Counted from the stretch's first letter, positions 1 to 6,646 are shown. The stretch is 7,841 nt of DNA from Dehalococcoidia bacterium (GCA_004377275.1 SOIC01000046.1:1-7841); one strand, 5' to 3'. The notes: generated from the letters alone by a model not told the origin. Numbers and translations are program-made.

Positions 1-122
1 CCTTGAGGCATGTCCTCGATGATGTCCACCAGCACCACATCGGCATAGCCCCTCTCCGCTATTCGCTGGGCGCAGGCAGCGCCCACATTCCCGGCCCCGA
101 CAACTGTAACCTTATTTCGCAC
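1..122 (-). CDS. mdh: Malate dehydrogenase, N-terminal 40 residues (cut by window edge)
   Basis: Malate dehydrogenase interconverts malate and oxaloacetate with NAD(H) in the cytoplasm. Only codons 1-40 are in the window; the reading frame runs off the left edge intact. The visible part is a Rossmann-fold start: a beta strand (VTVVGAG), the nucleotide-binding glycines G9-A-G-N-V-G14, and a second strand (VVLVDI) ending in Asp33. An acidic residue there normally binds the ribose of NAD and disfavours NADP. The piece resembles the lactate dehydrogenase-like malate dehydrogenases of Chloroflexus and relatives more than L-lactate dehydrogenases, but the catalytic region is outside the window. The start is GTG. 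An AAGGAG ribosome site lies inside the last codons of the isocitrate dehydrogenase gene, 7 nt before it, and only 4 nt separate the two genes, so they are almost certainly co-transcribed. Lactate dehydrogenase is the main alternative. Confidence 0.88.
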   Translation of the reverse strand, partial: MRNKVTVVGAGNVGAACAQRIAERGYADVVLVDIIEDMPQ

Positions 123-126
123 TACT

Positions 127-1206
127 CTACTCCTTCATTTTATTTATTACGGCATCAGCAACTTCAGAGGTGCCCACTGCCGTGGGATCGCTGCGATCGG
201 GCTTCATATCATAGGTTACGGATTCCCTCTCAGCAATAACCTGTGCTACGGCGCTCTCCACTTTATCGGCAGCCTCTTTCTCCCCTAGATGGCGGAGCAT
301 CAGCACCCCCGAGAGCATCATGGCCATGGGATTCACCTTATTCTGACCAGTGTATTTCGGGGCGCTGCCATGGGTCGGTTCAAAGACAGCGATGTCATCC
401 CCGATATTGGCTCCAGGGGCGAGCCCGACACCCCCAATAAGCCCGGCGCAAAGCTCGGAGATAATGTCGCCATAAAGGTTGGGCAGAACAATGACATCAT
501 GGTGCTGGGGGTAGCGCACCAGTTGCGCGCAGATGCTATCGACCATATGGGTCTCAAATTCGATATCGGGGTAACCACTGGCGACATCGGTGGCAGTATC
601 CAGGAAGAGCCCATCGGTGGCCTTCAGGATGTTTGCCTTGTGAACCGCAGTTACCTTCTTTCGGCCATGGGCTCTGGCGTAATCGAAGGCATACTTCGCA
701 ATCCTTCGACTGGCATTGGGTGAGATCGCCTTGATGCTGAAGCTCGAATCCGCGCTGACCCGATTCCCACTTTCCGAGATGAGGCGATGGAGGCTTGCCG
801 CCTCAGGGGTCTCCTTCCAGTACTCGATCCCCATGTAGAGGTCCTCGGTATTCTCTCTCACCACTACAACATCCACATTATTGTGGATGGAAGGAGCACC
901 GGGGTAGCTCTTGCAGGGACGCAGGCAGACATAGAGATCCAGTTCTTTCCTTATCGCCACATTGACGCTGCGAAAGCCTGAGCCTACAGGGGTGGTGATC
1001 GGCCCTTTTAAGGCTACCTTATTTCTCCTGATAGATTCGAGGAGGTCATCAGGAAGGGGAGTGCCATACTTATCCTGTGCCTGCTGACCGGCGATCGCCT
1101 GCTCCCAGTTGAACTCGATCCCGGTCGCCTCCAGCACCCTTACCGCAGCCGTGGTTACCTCAGGACCGATGCCATCACCTAGGATCAGGGTGATAGTATA
1201 AGCCAA
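127..1206 (-). CDS. icd: Isocitrate dehydrogenase, probably NADP-dependent
   Basis: Oxidative decarboxylation of isocitrate to 2-oxoglutarate. The 359-residue protein is a full-length beta-decarboxylating dehydrogenase: GDGIGPEV near the N-terminus; a substrate loop with Ser80, Asn82, Arg86 and Arg96 (SVNVAIRKELDLYVCLRP), which is the isocitrate pattern and not the isopropylmalate one; ENTEDLYMGIE; the Lys-bearing TAVHKANI; and metal-binding LYGDIISEL. Lys284-Tyr285 (HGSAPKY) and Tyr332 (VTYD) match residues that bind the 2'-phosphate of NADP in E. coli Icd, although the position of the E. coli Arg395 is Pro336 with an Arg two residues later. NADP preference is therefore inferred, not certain. 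The start is TTG: AAGGAG lies 7 nt upstream, an in-frame TGA lies two codons upstream, and the nearby ATG at 1213 is out of frame. It sits between the aconitase-like subunits and malate dehydrogenase in one operon. Confidence 0.93.
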   Translation of the reverse strand: MAYTITLILGDGIGPEVTTAAVRVLEATGIEFNWEQAIAGQQAQDKYGTPLPDDLLESIRRNKVALKGPITTPVGSGFRSVNVAIRKELDLYVCLRPCKSYPGAPSIHNNVDVVVVRENTEDLYMGIEYWKETPEAASLHRLISESGNRVSADSSFSIKAISPNASRRIAKYAFDYARAHGRKKVTAVHKANILKATDGLFLDTATDVASGYPDIEFETHMVDSICAQLVRYPQHHDVIVLPNLYGDIISELCAGLIGGVGLAPGANIGDDIAVFEPTHGSAPKYTGQNKVNPMAMMLSGVLMLRHLGEKEAADKVESAVAQVIAERESVTYDMKPDRSDPTAVGTSEVADAVINKMKE

Positions 1207-1219
1207 GATTCATCTCCTT
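1207..1219 (-). promoter_or_regulatory. Ribosome binding site fixing a TTG start for isocitrate dehydrogenase
   Basis: AAGGAG at 1219-1214 is followed by a 7-nt spacer and then TTG at 1206-1204. The spacer contains an out-of-frame ATG (1213-1211) that touches the AAGGAG, which is too close for normal initiation. In the isocitrate dehydrogenase frame the codon at 1212-1210 is TGA, so no start further upstream is possible. Confidence 0.8.
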
Positions 1220-1220
1220 G

Positions 1221-1715
1221 CTAAGATTCAAAGTCTCCATGCTTTTTAATATAGGGGATAAGCCCGCCCTCTTCAAGTATCCTGAGCATCACCTCGGGGA
1301 ATTCGCCTATGGGTAGCTTGGTTCCATTGGTAAGATTCTTTACTATGCTTCCCACAAGGTCAATCTCAAGCTCATCGCCATCATTGATCTTGTCGGTATC
1401 GCATATCAGGACAGGAAGCCCGACATTGACGGCGTTTCTAAAGAAAATGCGCGCTATCGACTTCGCCAGGATGGCTTCTACGCCCGCCATCTTTAGCACG
1501 ATGGCAGCGTGCTCCCGGCTTGAGCCCAGCCCGAAGTTTACGCCGGCGGCAATGAAATCGCCCGGCTTCACCATTGAGCCGAAGCTGGGAGCAACATCCT
1601 CCAGGACATGCTTTGCCAGCTCAGGGAGGTTGCTCCTCAGGTGAAACAGCCTCCCTGGTGTGATGTCATCGGTGGAGATATTATCCTCGAACTTAAAGGC
1701 TTTTCCTCTAAGCAT
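1221..1715 (-). CDS. Small subunit of aconitase/3-isopropylmalate dehydratase family enzyme (LeuD-like swivel domain)
   Basis: This is the swivel-domain subunit that pairs with the iron-sulfur subunit encoded just upstream. The enzyme isomerises a hydroxy-acid by dehydration and rehydration. The 164-residue length fits bacterial/archaeal type-2 LeuD proteins. Visible landmarks are EDNISTDDITPGR (residues 10-22), FGLGSSREHAA with the substrate-binding Ser-Ser-Arg at 65-67, and a conserved core around IFFRNAVNVGLPV. The loop after PGR reads LFHLRSNLPEL (23-33), whereas the classical proteins I recall have YLxx-type signatures there. Because that loop sets substrate choice, isopropylmalate specificity should not be assumed. 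Isocitrate dehydrogenase directly downstream and oxaloacetate-producing genes upstream favour an aconitase role (citrate to isocitrate). Isopropylmalate or homoaconitate isomerisation remains possible. The ATG directly abuts the TAA of the large subunit gene, with GGGAG 9 nt upstream inside that gene. Confidence 0.88.
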   Translation of the reverse strand: MLRGKAFKFEDNISTDDITPGRLFHLRSNLPELAKHVLEDVAPSFGSMVKPGDFIAAGVNFGLGSSREHAAIVLKMAGVEAILAKSIARIFFRNAVNVGLPVLICDTDKINDGDELEIDLVGSIVKNLTNGTKLPIGEFPEVMLRILEEGGLIPYIKKHGDFES

Positions 1716-2969
1716 TTACACTAGCTCCCGGGGATCGGTGATCTCGCCAGCGATGGCGCTCGCTGCGGCGGTAGCCGGGCTTCCCAGGTAGATGTGGGCC
1801 TCTGGATTTCCCATGCGCCCCCTGAAATTGCGGTTGGCTGTAGAGAGGCAAGCCTCCCCGTCCCCCAGCACTCCCTGGTGCACCCCAACGCAGGGGCCGC
1901 AACCCGGTGGCAGAAGCACCGCCCCAGCCTCAAGTAGGGTCTGGATATATCCAGCACTTATCGCCTCTCTAAGCACCTCGCGGGATGCCGGGGCAACGAG
2001 CAGCCTGGTTTTCGGATGGCATCTTTTCCCGCTGAGGATGGCGGCTGCTACCGCTAGATCATCCAAGCGACCATTGGTGCAGGTGCCGATGAAAACCTGC
2101 GCGATTTTCGTGCCCGTTAGCTCTCTTGCCAGAGCGATATTATCTACTGCGTGAGGTTTAGACACCATGGGCTCAAGGCTAGAAGCATCGATAGCGATCG
2201 CTCGTTCATACTTGGCATCGGGATCAGGGCGCAAAGAGCGAAAAAGAGCGCTGCGACCGCGAGATTCAAGATAGGCTCGTGTGACCTCATCCGTGGGGAA
2301 AAGCCCCGTCTTGGCCCCCGCCTCCACCGCCATATTAGCCAGGGTGAAACGCCCCGTCATGCTCATGTTTGCGATAGCCTCTCCTGAGAACTCCAGCGAT
2401 TTGTAGGTGGCACCATCAGCACCAAGTCTCCCGATAAGGTGCAGGGCGAGGTCCTTGGCATATACTCCCTTTGTGAAGCCGCCGCTGACCGCTACATTGA
2501 AGCTCTCAGGCACCCGCAGCCAGGTTCTTCCTAAAGCGATGGCGATGGCAACATCGGTGGAGCCCATCCCGGTAGCAAAGGCCCCCAATGCCCCTGCGGT
2601 CACAGTATGGGAGTCGGCACCGATGATCACCTCGCCCGGGTTGGCATAGGATTCCACCACCAGTTGGTGGCAAACCCCTTCCCCCACATCGTAAAGCTGG
2701 GCGCCGCTCTTTCGGGCGAACTGACGCAGGATAATATGGTCATTGGCTAGCTCGAGTGAAGGGCTGGGAGCAGCGTGATCGAGGAAGAGGACCACCCTTT
2801 CTGGATTGGCTATCTGCTCAAGACCGCTCTCTTCAAGTTGCCGTAGCGCCAGGGGTCCGGTGCCATCCTGGAGGAAGGCGAGATCGACCCTGGCGATAAT
2901 GATATCTCCAGCATGGGCATCGCTCCCGGAATTCTCGCTCAGGATCTTCTCGGCGAGGGTCTTCCCCAT
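1716..2969 (-). CDS. Large Fe-S subunit of aconitase/3-isopropylmalate dehydratase family enzyme (LeuC-like)
   Basis: Catalytic subunit holding a [4Fe-4S] cluster; cytoplasmic and expected to be oxygen-sensitive. With ATG at 2969 the protein is 417 residues (MGKTLAEKI), the usual length of type-2 LeuC proteins. The three cluster cysteines are Cys297 (GTCTNGR) and Cys357/Cys360 (PGCGPC). DSHT at 119-122 and the C-terminal TANRNFRGRMGNP segment are also typical. The family covers isopropylmalate, homoaconitate and citrate/isocitrate isomerases. The neighbours (isocitrate and malate dehydrogenases, oxaloacetate-forming carboxyltransferase) and the absence of leuA, leuB or other leucine genes in the window point to aconitase by inference. 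A TTG at 2981 would add four residues and overlap the upstream gene. Neither start has a clear ribosome site. The ATG lies 4 nt after the preceding TAA, so translation probably depends on coupling. Confidence 0.92.
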   Translation of the reverse strand: MGKTLAEKILSENSGSDAHAGDIIIARVDLAFLQDGTGPLALRQLEESGLEQIANPERVVLFLDHAAPSPSLELANDHIILRQFARKSGAQLYDVGEGVCHQLVVESYANPGEVIIGADSHTVTAGALGAFATGMGSTDVAIAIALGRTWLRVPESFNVAVSGGFTKGVYAKDLALHLIGRLGADGATYKSLEFSGEAIANMSMTGRFTLANMAVEAGAKTGLFPTDEVTRAYLESRGRSALFRSLRPDPDAKYERAIAIDASSLEPMVSKPHAVDNIALARELTGTKIAQVFIGTCTNGRLDDLAVAAAILSGKRCHPKTRLLVAPASREVLREAISAGYIQTLLEAGAVLLPPGCGPCVGVHQGVLGDGEACLSTANRNFRGRMGNPEAHIYLGSPATAAASAIAGEITDPRELV

Positions 2970-2973
2970 AGCG

Positions 2974-4857
2974 TTAACCAATCACTGCTATGACATCATC
3001 TTTGGCCACCCGATCCCCAGGCTTAACTCTCAGCTCCTTAACCGTGCCATCGATAGGGGCGGGGAGGACACTCTCCATCTTCATCGCCTCCAGGATCACA
3101 ATGGTATCACCTGCCTTAACCGCTTGCCCCAGCGCCACTTCGTATCTAATGACGATTCCGGGCATAGGGGCAAGGATCGCTCCCTCCGGAGCCACCGCGG
3201 GTGCCTCTTTGGTCTCCCGGGCAGCCACAGTCTCCGCTGCTTGTAATGGTGCCGCGCTAGCATGAGGTCGGTTTATTATTTGCGTCCCACCCACGGGCTC
3301 TACCGCTACCTGATAATACTCATCGCCCACAAAGACATTATAAGCCCTGAGCCCCGGTCCCTTTGGTGGGACAGGCTTCTCCACCTTCTCCTCCAGCTTG
3401 CCCGCCTTCGCTTTGGCGATGAGTTCATCCTCCCGATTCACGTCCTCCAAGGTCTTTGGTTTTGTCTCCGGTGGCGGCTCCTCCAACCCATATTTCCATT
3501 TTAAAAAGCGCATCCCGGTGGTTGGATAGAGGGCATAGATGAGCACATCGCCGATGTCCTTGGCAATCTCCTTTGTAGCCTCCTTTGCCTTCTCCATCTC
3601 CGGCTCCAATATATCTGCGGCGCGACAGGTGATCGGCTCCTCGCCTCGCTCATAGCCTTTGAGGACCAGCTTTTGTACCTCAGGGTCGACCTCTGCCGGG
3701 GGCTTGCCGTAGAGACCGTAAATATAGTCCTTAACCTGGCCGGAGACCATCTTGTACCGGCCCATCAGGACATTTTGCACCGCCTGAATCCCCACAATCT
3801 GGCTGGTGGGGGTAACCAGGGGAGGGTTGCCCAGCTCCTTCCTGGTCTTGGGAAGCTCGGCATATACCTCATTGATCCTGTCCAGCGCGTCCGCTTCCCT
3901 TAGCTGGGACACCAGGTTGGTGGTCATGCCTCCCGGGATCTGGTGCACCAGCACCCCGGTATCGATGACCGACATCTTGGTGGTACCCAGAAAGTCGCGG
4001 TATTTGGGGGCGATGGACTCGATATACTGCCCCAGCTTAAAAAGATAGGACAGGTCCAGCCCAGTGTCCCGCGGCGTCCCCTCAAGGGCGACCACAATAG
4101 GCTCCACCGCCGGCTGGGAAGAGCGCAGGGCAAAGGGGGCCAGGGCGGTGTCGATAATATCCACCCCAGCCTCAGCAGCCTTTAGGCAGCTCATGGAGGC
4201 CATGCCGCTGGTGTAGTGGGTGTGGAACTGGACCGGTATCTTTAGTGCTGCCTTAAGGGCGCTAACCAGCTCGTAGATGTCATAAGGGGCGGCGAGCCCA
4301 GCCATGTCCTTGATACAGATGCTATCGGCGCCCATATCCTGAAGAATGAGCGCTTTCTTGACATAATAATCGATGTTGTAGATCGGCCCCCCTAATTTCC
4401 GCTCGGTGAGTGAGTAGCATAATGCACCCTGGATGTGCTTGCCGCACTCCTTGATCGCCTTAAAAGGAGCCTCGAAATTGCGCTCATCGTTCACCGCATC
4501 GAAGACGCGGAAGATATCGATACCCACCTCAGCCGCCTGGTGGACGAAGGCATCGACTACATCGTCAGCATAGTGTCGATAGCCCACCAGGTTCTGCCCA
4601 CGAAGCAGCATCTGAAGCGGGGTATTAGGCATCAGCCGCTTCAAGAGGCGCGGTCTCTCCCAGGGATCCTCATTGAGAAACCTTGTTGGCACATCGAAAG
4701 TGGCTCCACCCCACACTTCCATGGAATAAAATCCTGCCTTATCCATCTCCTCGGCGACGGCTTCCATATCCTCGGTGCGCATCCTGGTTGCCAGCGATGA
4801 CTGATGTCCATCGCGGAGGGTGGTATCGGTGATTTTGAGCGGGTTTTTGTTATCCAT
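2974..4857 (-). CDS. oadA/pycB: Pyruvate/oxaloacetate carboxyltransferase fused to biotin carrier (PycB/OadA or transcarboxylase 5S-1.3S type)
   Basis: Moves a carboxyl group between carboxybiotin and pyruvate/oxaloacetate. Numbering is for the 627-residue form. An HMG-CoA-lyase-like TIM barrel occupies about residues 5-270, with TLRDGHQS (metal ligand Asp16), IKDMAG (Lys183, the probable carboxylated lysine) and HTH (His212, His214). A conserved PycB/OadA domain follows to about 460, including DTGVLVHQIPGG and a C-terminal helix region. Then come a charged, Ala/Pro-rich linker and a biotinyl domain (about 560-627) with EAMKM and biotin-accepting Lys593. The family includes pyruvate carboxylase subunit B, Na+-pumping oxaloacetate decarboxylase alpha, and the transcarboxylase 5S subunit. 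No biotin carboxylase or membrane beta subunit is visible here, while a 12S-like subunit lies two genes upstream, so transcarboxylase is a serious option. ATG at 4857 is preferred: AAGGAG sits 9 nt before it, whereas it touches the earlier ATG at 4866. Confidence 0.93.
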   Translation of the reverse strand: MDNKNPLKITDTTLRDGHQSSLATRMRTEDMEAVAEEMDKAGFYSMEVWGGATFDVPTRFLNEDPWERPRLLKRLMPNTPLQMLLRGQNLVGYRHYADDVVDAFVHQAAEVGIDIFRVFDAVNDERNFEAPFKAIKECGKHIQGALCYSLTERKLGGPIYNIDYYVKKALILQDMGADSICIKDMAGLAAPYDIYELVSALKAALKIPVQFHTHYTSGMASMSCLKAAEAGVDIIDTALAPFALRSSQPAVEPIVVALEGTPRDTGLDLSYLFKLGQYIESIAPKYRDFLGTTKMSVIDTGVLVHQIPGGMTTNLVSQLREADALDRINEVYAELPKTRKELGNPPLVTPTSQIVGIQAVQNVLMGRYKMVSGQVKDYIYGLYGKPPAEVDPEVQKLVLKGYERGEEPITCRAADILEPEMEKAKEATKEIAKDIGDVLIYALYPTTGMRFLKWKYGLEEPPPETKPKTLEDVNREDELIAKAKAGKLEEKVEKPVPPKGPGLRAYNVFVGDEYYQVAVEPVGGTQIINRPHASAAPLQAAETVAARETKEAPAVAPEGAILAPMPGIVIRYEVALGQAVKAGDTIVILEAMKMESVLPAPIDGTVKELRVKPGDRVAKDDVIAVIG

Positions 4858-4866
4858 TAAGATCAT

Positions 4867-4873
4867 CTCCTTA
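4867..4873 (-). promoter_or_regulatory. Ribosome binding site of the biotin-bearing carboxyltransferase, overlapping the stop of the small gene
   Basis: TAAGGAG at 4873-4867 combines the stop codon of the 62-codon gene with a strong Shine-Dalgarno core. An ATG follows with no spacer (4866) and a second in-frame ATG lies 9 nt away (4857). The second fits normal initiation and gives MDNKNP as the N-terminus. Confidence 0.7.
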
Positions 4874-5059
4874 CAAAGGTAGCCGGGGGTATATTCTTAA
4901 CTGCCAAAGGATGCGCATCCTCATCATATCCGCAAGCCCCCAATATCTCCAATAGCTCATCCCAGGTCGCGGCACTACAGGCGCTGCCAGCGTCTCCTCT
5001 TCCTCAAAGCAGTCAATGGCTGCCATGACCGCCGCCATGATCGCCTCTTTTCCCTTCAT
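4871..5059 (-). CDS. Small 62-residue protein inside carboxyltransferase operon, putative accessory subunit
   Basis: Function unproven. The protein has an Ala/Met-rich N-terminal helix (AIMAAVMAAI), an acidic patch (EEEE, about residues 19-22), a Pro-rich hinge (APVVPRPG) and a C-terminal part rich in aromatic and basic residues (YWRYWGLADMMRMRILWQLRIY). It has no signal peptide and no stretch long or hydrophobic enough to be a convincing membrane helix, so it is not a classical OadG/MmdD anchor. From memory, small proteins with an N-terminal alanine-rich helix and a W..x.GR..xM..R-like tail occur beside carboxyltransferase genes in other anaerobes. The resemblance is loose and was not checked. 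Its place between the two catalytic subunit genes (9 nt after one, ribosome site of the next inside its stop) supports translation and a structural or assembly role. The AGAGGG ribosome site overlaps the preceding TAG stop, 5 nt before the ATG. Confidence 0.78.
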   Translation of the reverse strand: MKGKEAIMAAVMAAIDCFEEEETLAAPVVPRPGMSYWRYWGLADMMRMRILWQLRIYPRLPL

Positions 5060-5068
5060 CCTTTCCCT

Positions 5069-6625
5069 CTACAACGGTATGTTGCCATGTTTTTTGGGAG
5101 GGGTTGAGTCCCGCTTGTTCCGGAGCATCTCCAGTGCCTTTATCAACCTGGGGCGAGTCTCCCTGGGGTCGATCACATCATCGATGTAGCCCCGGGCCGC
5201 CGCCACATAGGGATTGGCCAACTTCTCCCGATACTCGGTTACTAGATTCCTTCTGGTCTCCTCGGGATCCTGCGACTTTTGGATGGTCTCTTTATGGATG
5301 ATGTTCACCGCACCATCGGGCCCCATTACGGCGATCTCTGCAGTGGGCCAGGCATAGTTGATGTCGCCCCTGAGGTGCTTGCTGCTCATCGCTATATAGG
5401 CACCCCCGTAGGCTTTACGGGTTATCACAGTCGCCTTGGGGACGGTGGCCTCAGAGTAGGCGTAGAGCAACTTAGCTCCGTGCCTGATGATCCCCCCATA
5501 TTCCTGATCGACGCCCGGCATATATCCGGGAACATCGCACAGGGTGATTATGGGGATGTTAAAGCAATCAAGGAAGCGCACAAACCGAGCGGCTTTATCT
5601 GAGGCATCGATATCGATACACCCTGCCGATACCGACGGCTGCTGGGCCACGATGCCCACCGCGCGTCCCCCTAGCCTGGCAAATCCGGTGATGATGTTGG
5701 GGGCGAAGTGCTCATGAACCTCAAAAGATTCGCCATTATCCATCACCCTCCGGATAATTTCCTTCATGTCGTAGGCTTTAGTGGCATCATCGGGGACAAT
5801 GTGGAGCAGCTCCTCATCCCTTCTATAGGGATCGTCGCTCATATCACCCAGGGGCGGCCCCACCAGATCCATGTTGCTCTGAGGGAGGTAGCTGAGGAGC
5901 TGGCGAACCATGTCGAGGCATTCCTGGTCACCCTCAGCGACAAAGTGGCAATTACCGCTCTGGCTGGCATGAATCATCGCACCACCAAGCTGTTCAAGGG
6001 TCACCTCCTCCCCGGTCACCGCCCTGATCACATCGGGGCCAGTAATATACATCTGCCCAGTGCCTTTAACCATAAAGACGAAGTCGGTAATCGCCGGGGA
6101 GTATACCGCCCCGCCAGCGGCGGGGCCCATGATCACTGATATCTGGGGGATCACACCTGATGAAAGGGTATTTCTAAGGAAGATATCACCGTATCCGGCG
6201 AGGCTCTCCACCCCCTCCTGAATCCTGGCCCCGCCGGAATCCAATAGCCCGATGCAAGGTGTCCCGTTCTTTAACGCCAGGTCCATTACCTTGCAGATCT
6301 TCTCGGCCACCACCTCCGATAGCGAGCCCCCGAAGACGGTGAAGTCCTGAGAGAAGAGGTAAACCAGCCTGCCATTTACCTTACCATATCCGGTGACCAC
6401 GGCATCGCCCAAGAACTTCTTCTCGTCAAGGCCGAACTCGGTGGCGCGGTGGGTGACGAAGGGATCCAGCTCCTCGAAGCTGCCCTCATCGAGGAGGAGG
6501 GCGATGCGCTCCCTAGCTGTAAGCTTGCCCTTATCATGCTGCGCCGCGATGCGCTTTTCACCCCCGCCTTGCTGCGACTCCGCTCTCAGTTTAGCCAGAT
6601 TCTCTATCTTGTCCTCAATCGCCAT
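5069..6625 (-). CDS. mmdA/pccB: Acyl-CoA carboxyltransferase (methylmalonyl-CoA decarboxylase alpha / propionyl-CoA carboxylase beta / transcarboxylase 12S type)
   Basis: Transfers carboxyl between biotin and an acyl-CoA such as propionyl-CoA/methylmalonyl-CoA. The 518-residue length is normal for the family. Two crotonase-like halves are complete: the N-terminal one with LLDSGGARIQEG (about 127-138) and GPAAGGAVYSP (about 167-177), the C-terminal one with CDVPGYMPG and RKAYGGAYIAM (407-410 is GGAY). The C-terminus PPKKHGNIPL is typical. Residue 411 after GGAY is Ile. In Streptomyces PccB this position is Asp422, the propionyl-specificity residue, while AccB-type proteins have Ile, so strict PccB assignment is unsafe. 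The ATG has GGGAG 5 nt upstream. It is the first gene after the operator-bearing promoter. The biotin-carrier protein it needs is encoded two genes downstream. No biotin carboxylase gene is nearby, so decarboxylase or transcarboxylase roles are as likely as an ATP-dependent carboxylase. Confidence 0.93.
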   Translation of the reverse strand: MAIEDKIENLAKLRAESQQGGGEKRIAAQHDKGKLTARERIALLLDEGSFEELDPFVTHRATEFGLDEKKFLGDAVVTGYGKVNGRLVYLFSQDFTVFGGSLSEVVAEKICKVMDLALKNGTPCIGLLDSGGARIQEGVESLAGYGDIFLRNTLSSGVIPQISVIMGPAAGGAVYSPAITDFVFMVKGTGQMYITGPDVIRAVTGEEVTLEQLGGAMIHASQSGNCHFVAEGDQECLDMVRQLLSYLPQSNMDLVGPPLGDMSDDPYRRDEELLHIVPDDATKAYDMKEIIRRVMDNGESFEVHEHFAPNIITGFARLGGRAVGIVAQQPSVSAGCIDIDASDKAARFVRFLDCFNIPIITLCDVPGYMPGVDQEYGGIIRHGAKLLYAYSEATVPKATVITRKAYGGAYIAMSSKHLRGDINYAWPTAEIAVMGPDGAVNIIHKETIQKSQDPEETRRNLVTEYREKLANPYVAAARGYIDDVIDPRETRPRLIKALEMLRNKRDSTPPKKHGNIPL

Positions 6626-6646
6626 CTCTTCTCCCGACTAGCAGTT

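Noticed and set aside
289..723. 144-codon plus-strand open frame across the isocitrate dehydrogenase gene
   Set aside because: It lies wholly antisense to a gene with intact catalytic motifs, has no ribosome site worth noting, and its product resembles no family I know.
1716..2969. Straight leucine-biosynthesis label (leuCD plus leuB) for the isomerase and dehydrogenase genes
   Set aside because: The dehydrogenase has the isocitrate-type Ser/Asn substrate loop and no other leucine gene is present, so leuB does not fit and leuCD function is doubtful.
2806..3246. 146-codon plus-strand open frame spanning the junction of two minus-strand genes
   Set aside because: It crosses the end of the biotin-bearing protein gene and the start of the large isomerase subunit gene, has low-complexity composition and no family resemblance.
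4858..4866. ATG at 4866 as the start of the biotin-bearing carboxyltransferase
   Set aside because: The Shine-Dalgarno core touches this ATG with no spacer; the in-frame ATG at 4857 has a normal 9-nt spacer.
4871..5059. Assignment of the small protein as OadG/MmdD membrane anchor of a Na+ pump
   Set aside because: No hydrophobic stretch of about 18-20 residues is present, and no OadB/MmdB gene is nearby.
5708..6139. 143-codon plus-strand open frame antisense to the acyl-CoA carboxyltransferase
   Set aside because: The opposite strand encodes a complete, well-conserved enzyme; long antisense frames are common in GC-rich coding DNA.
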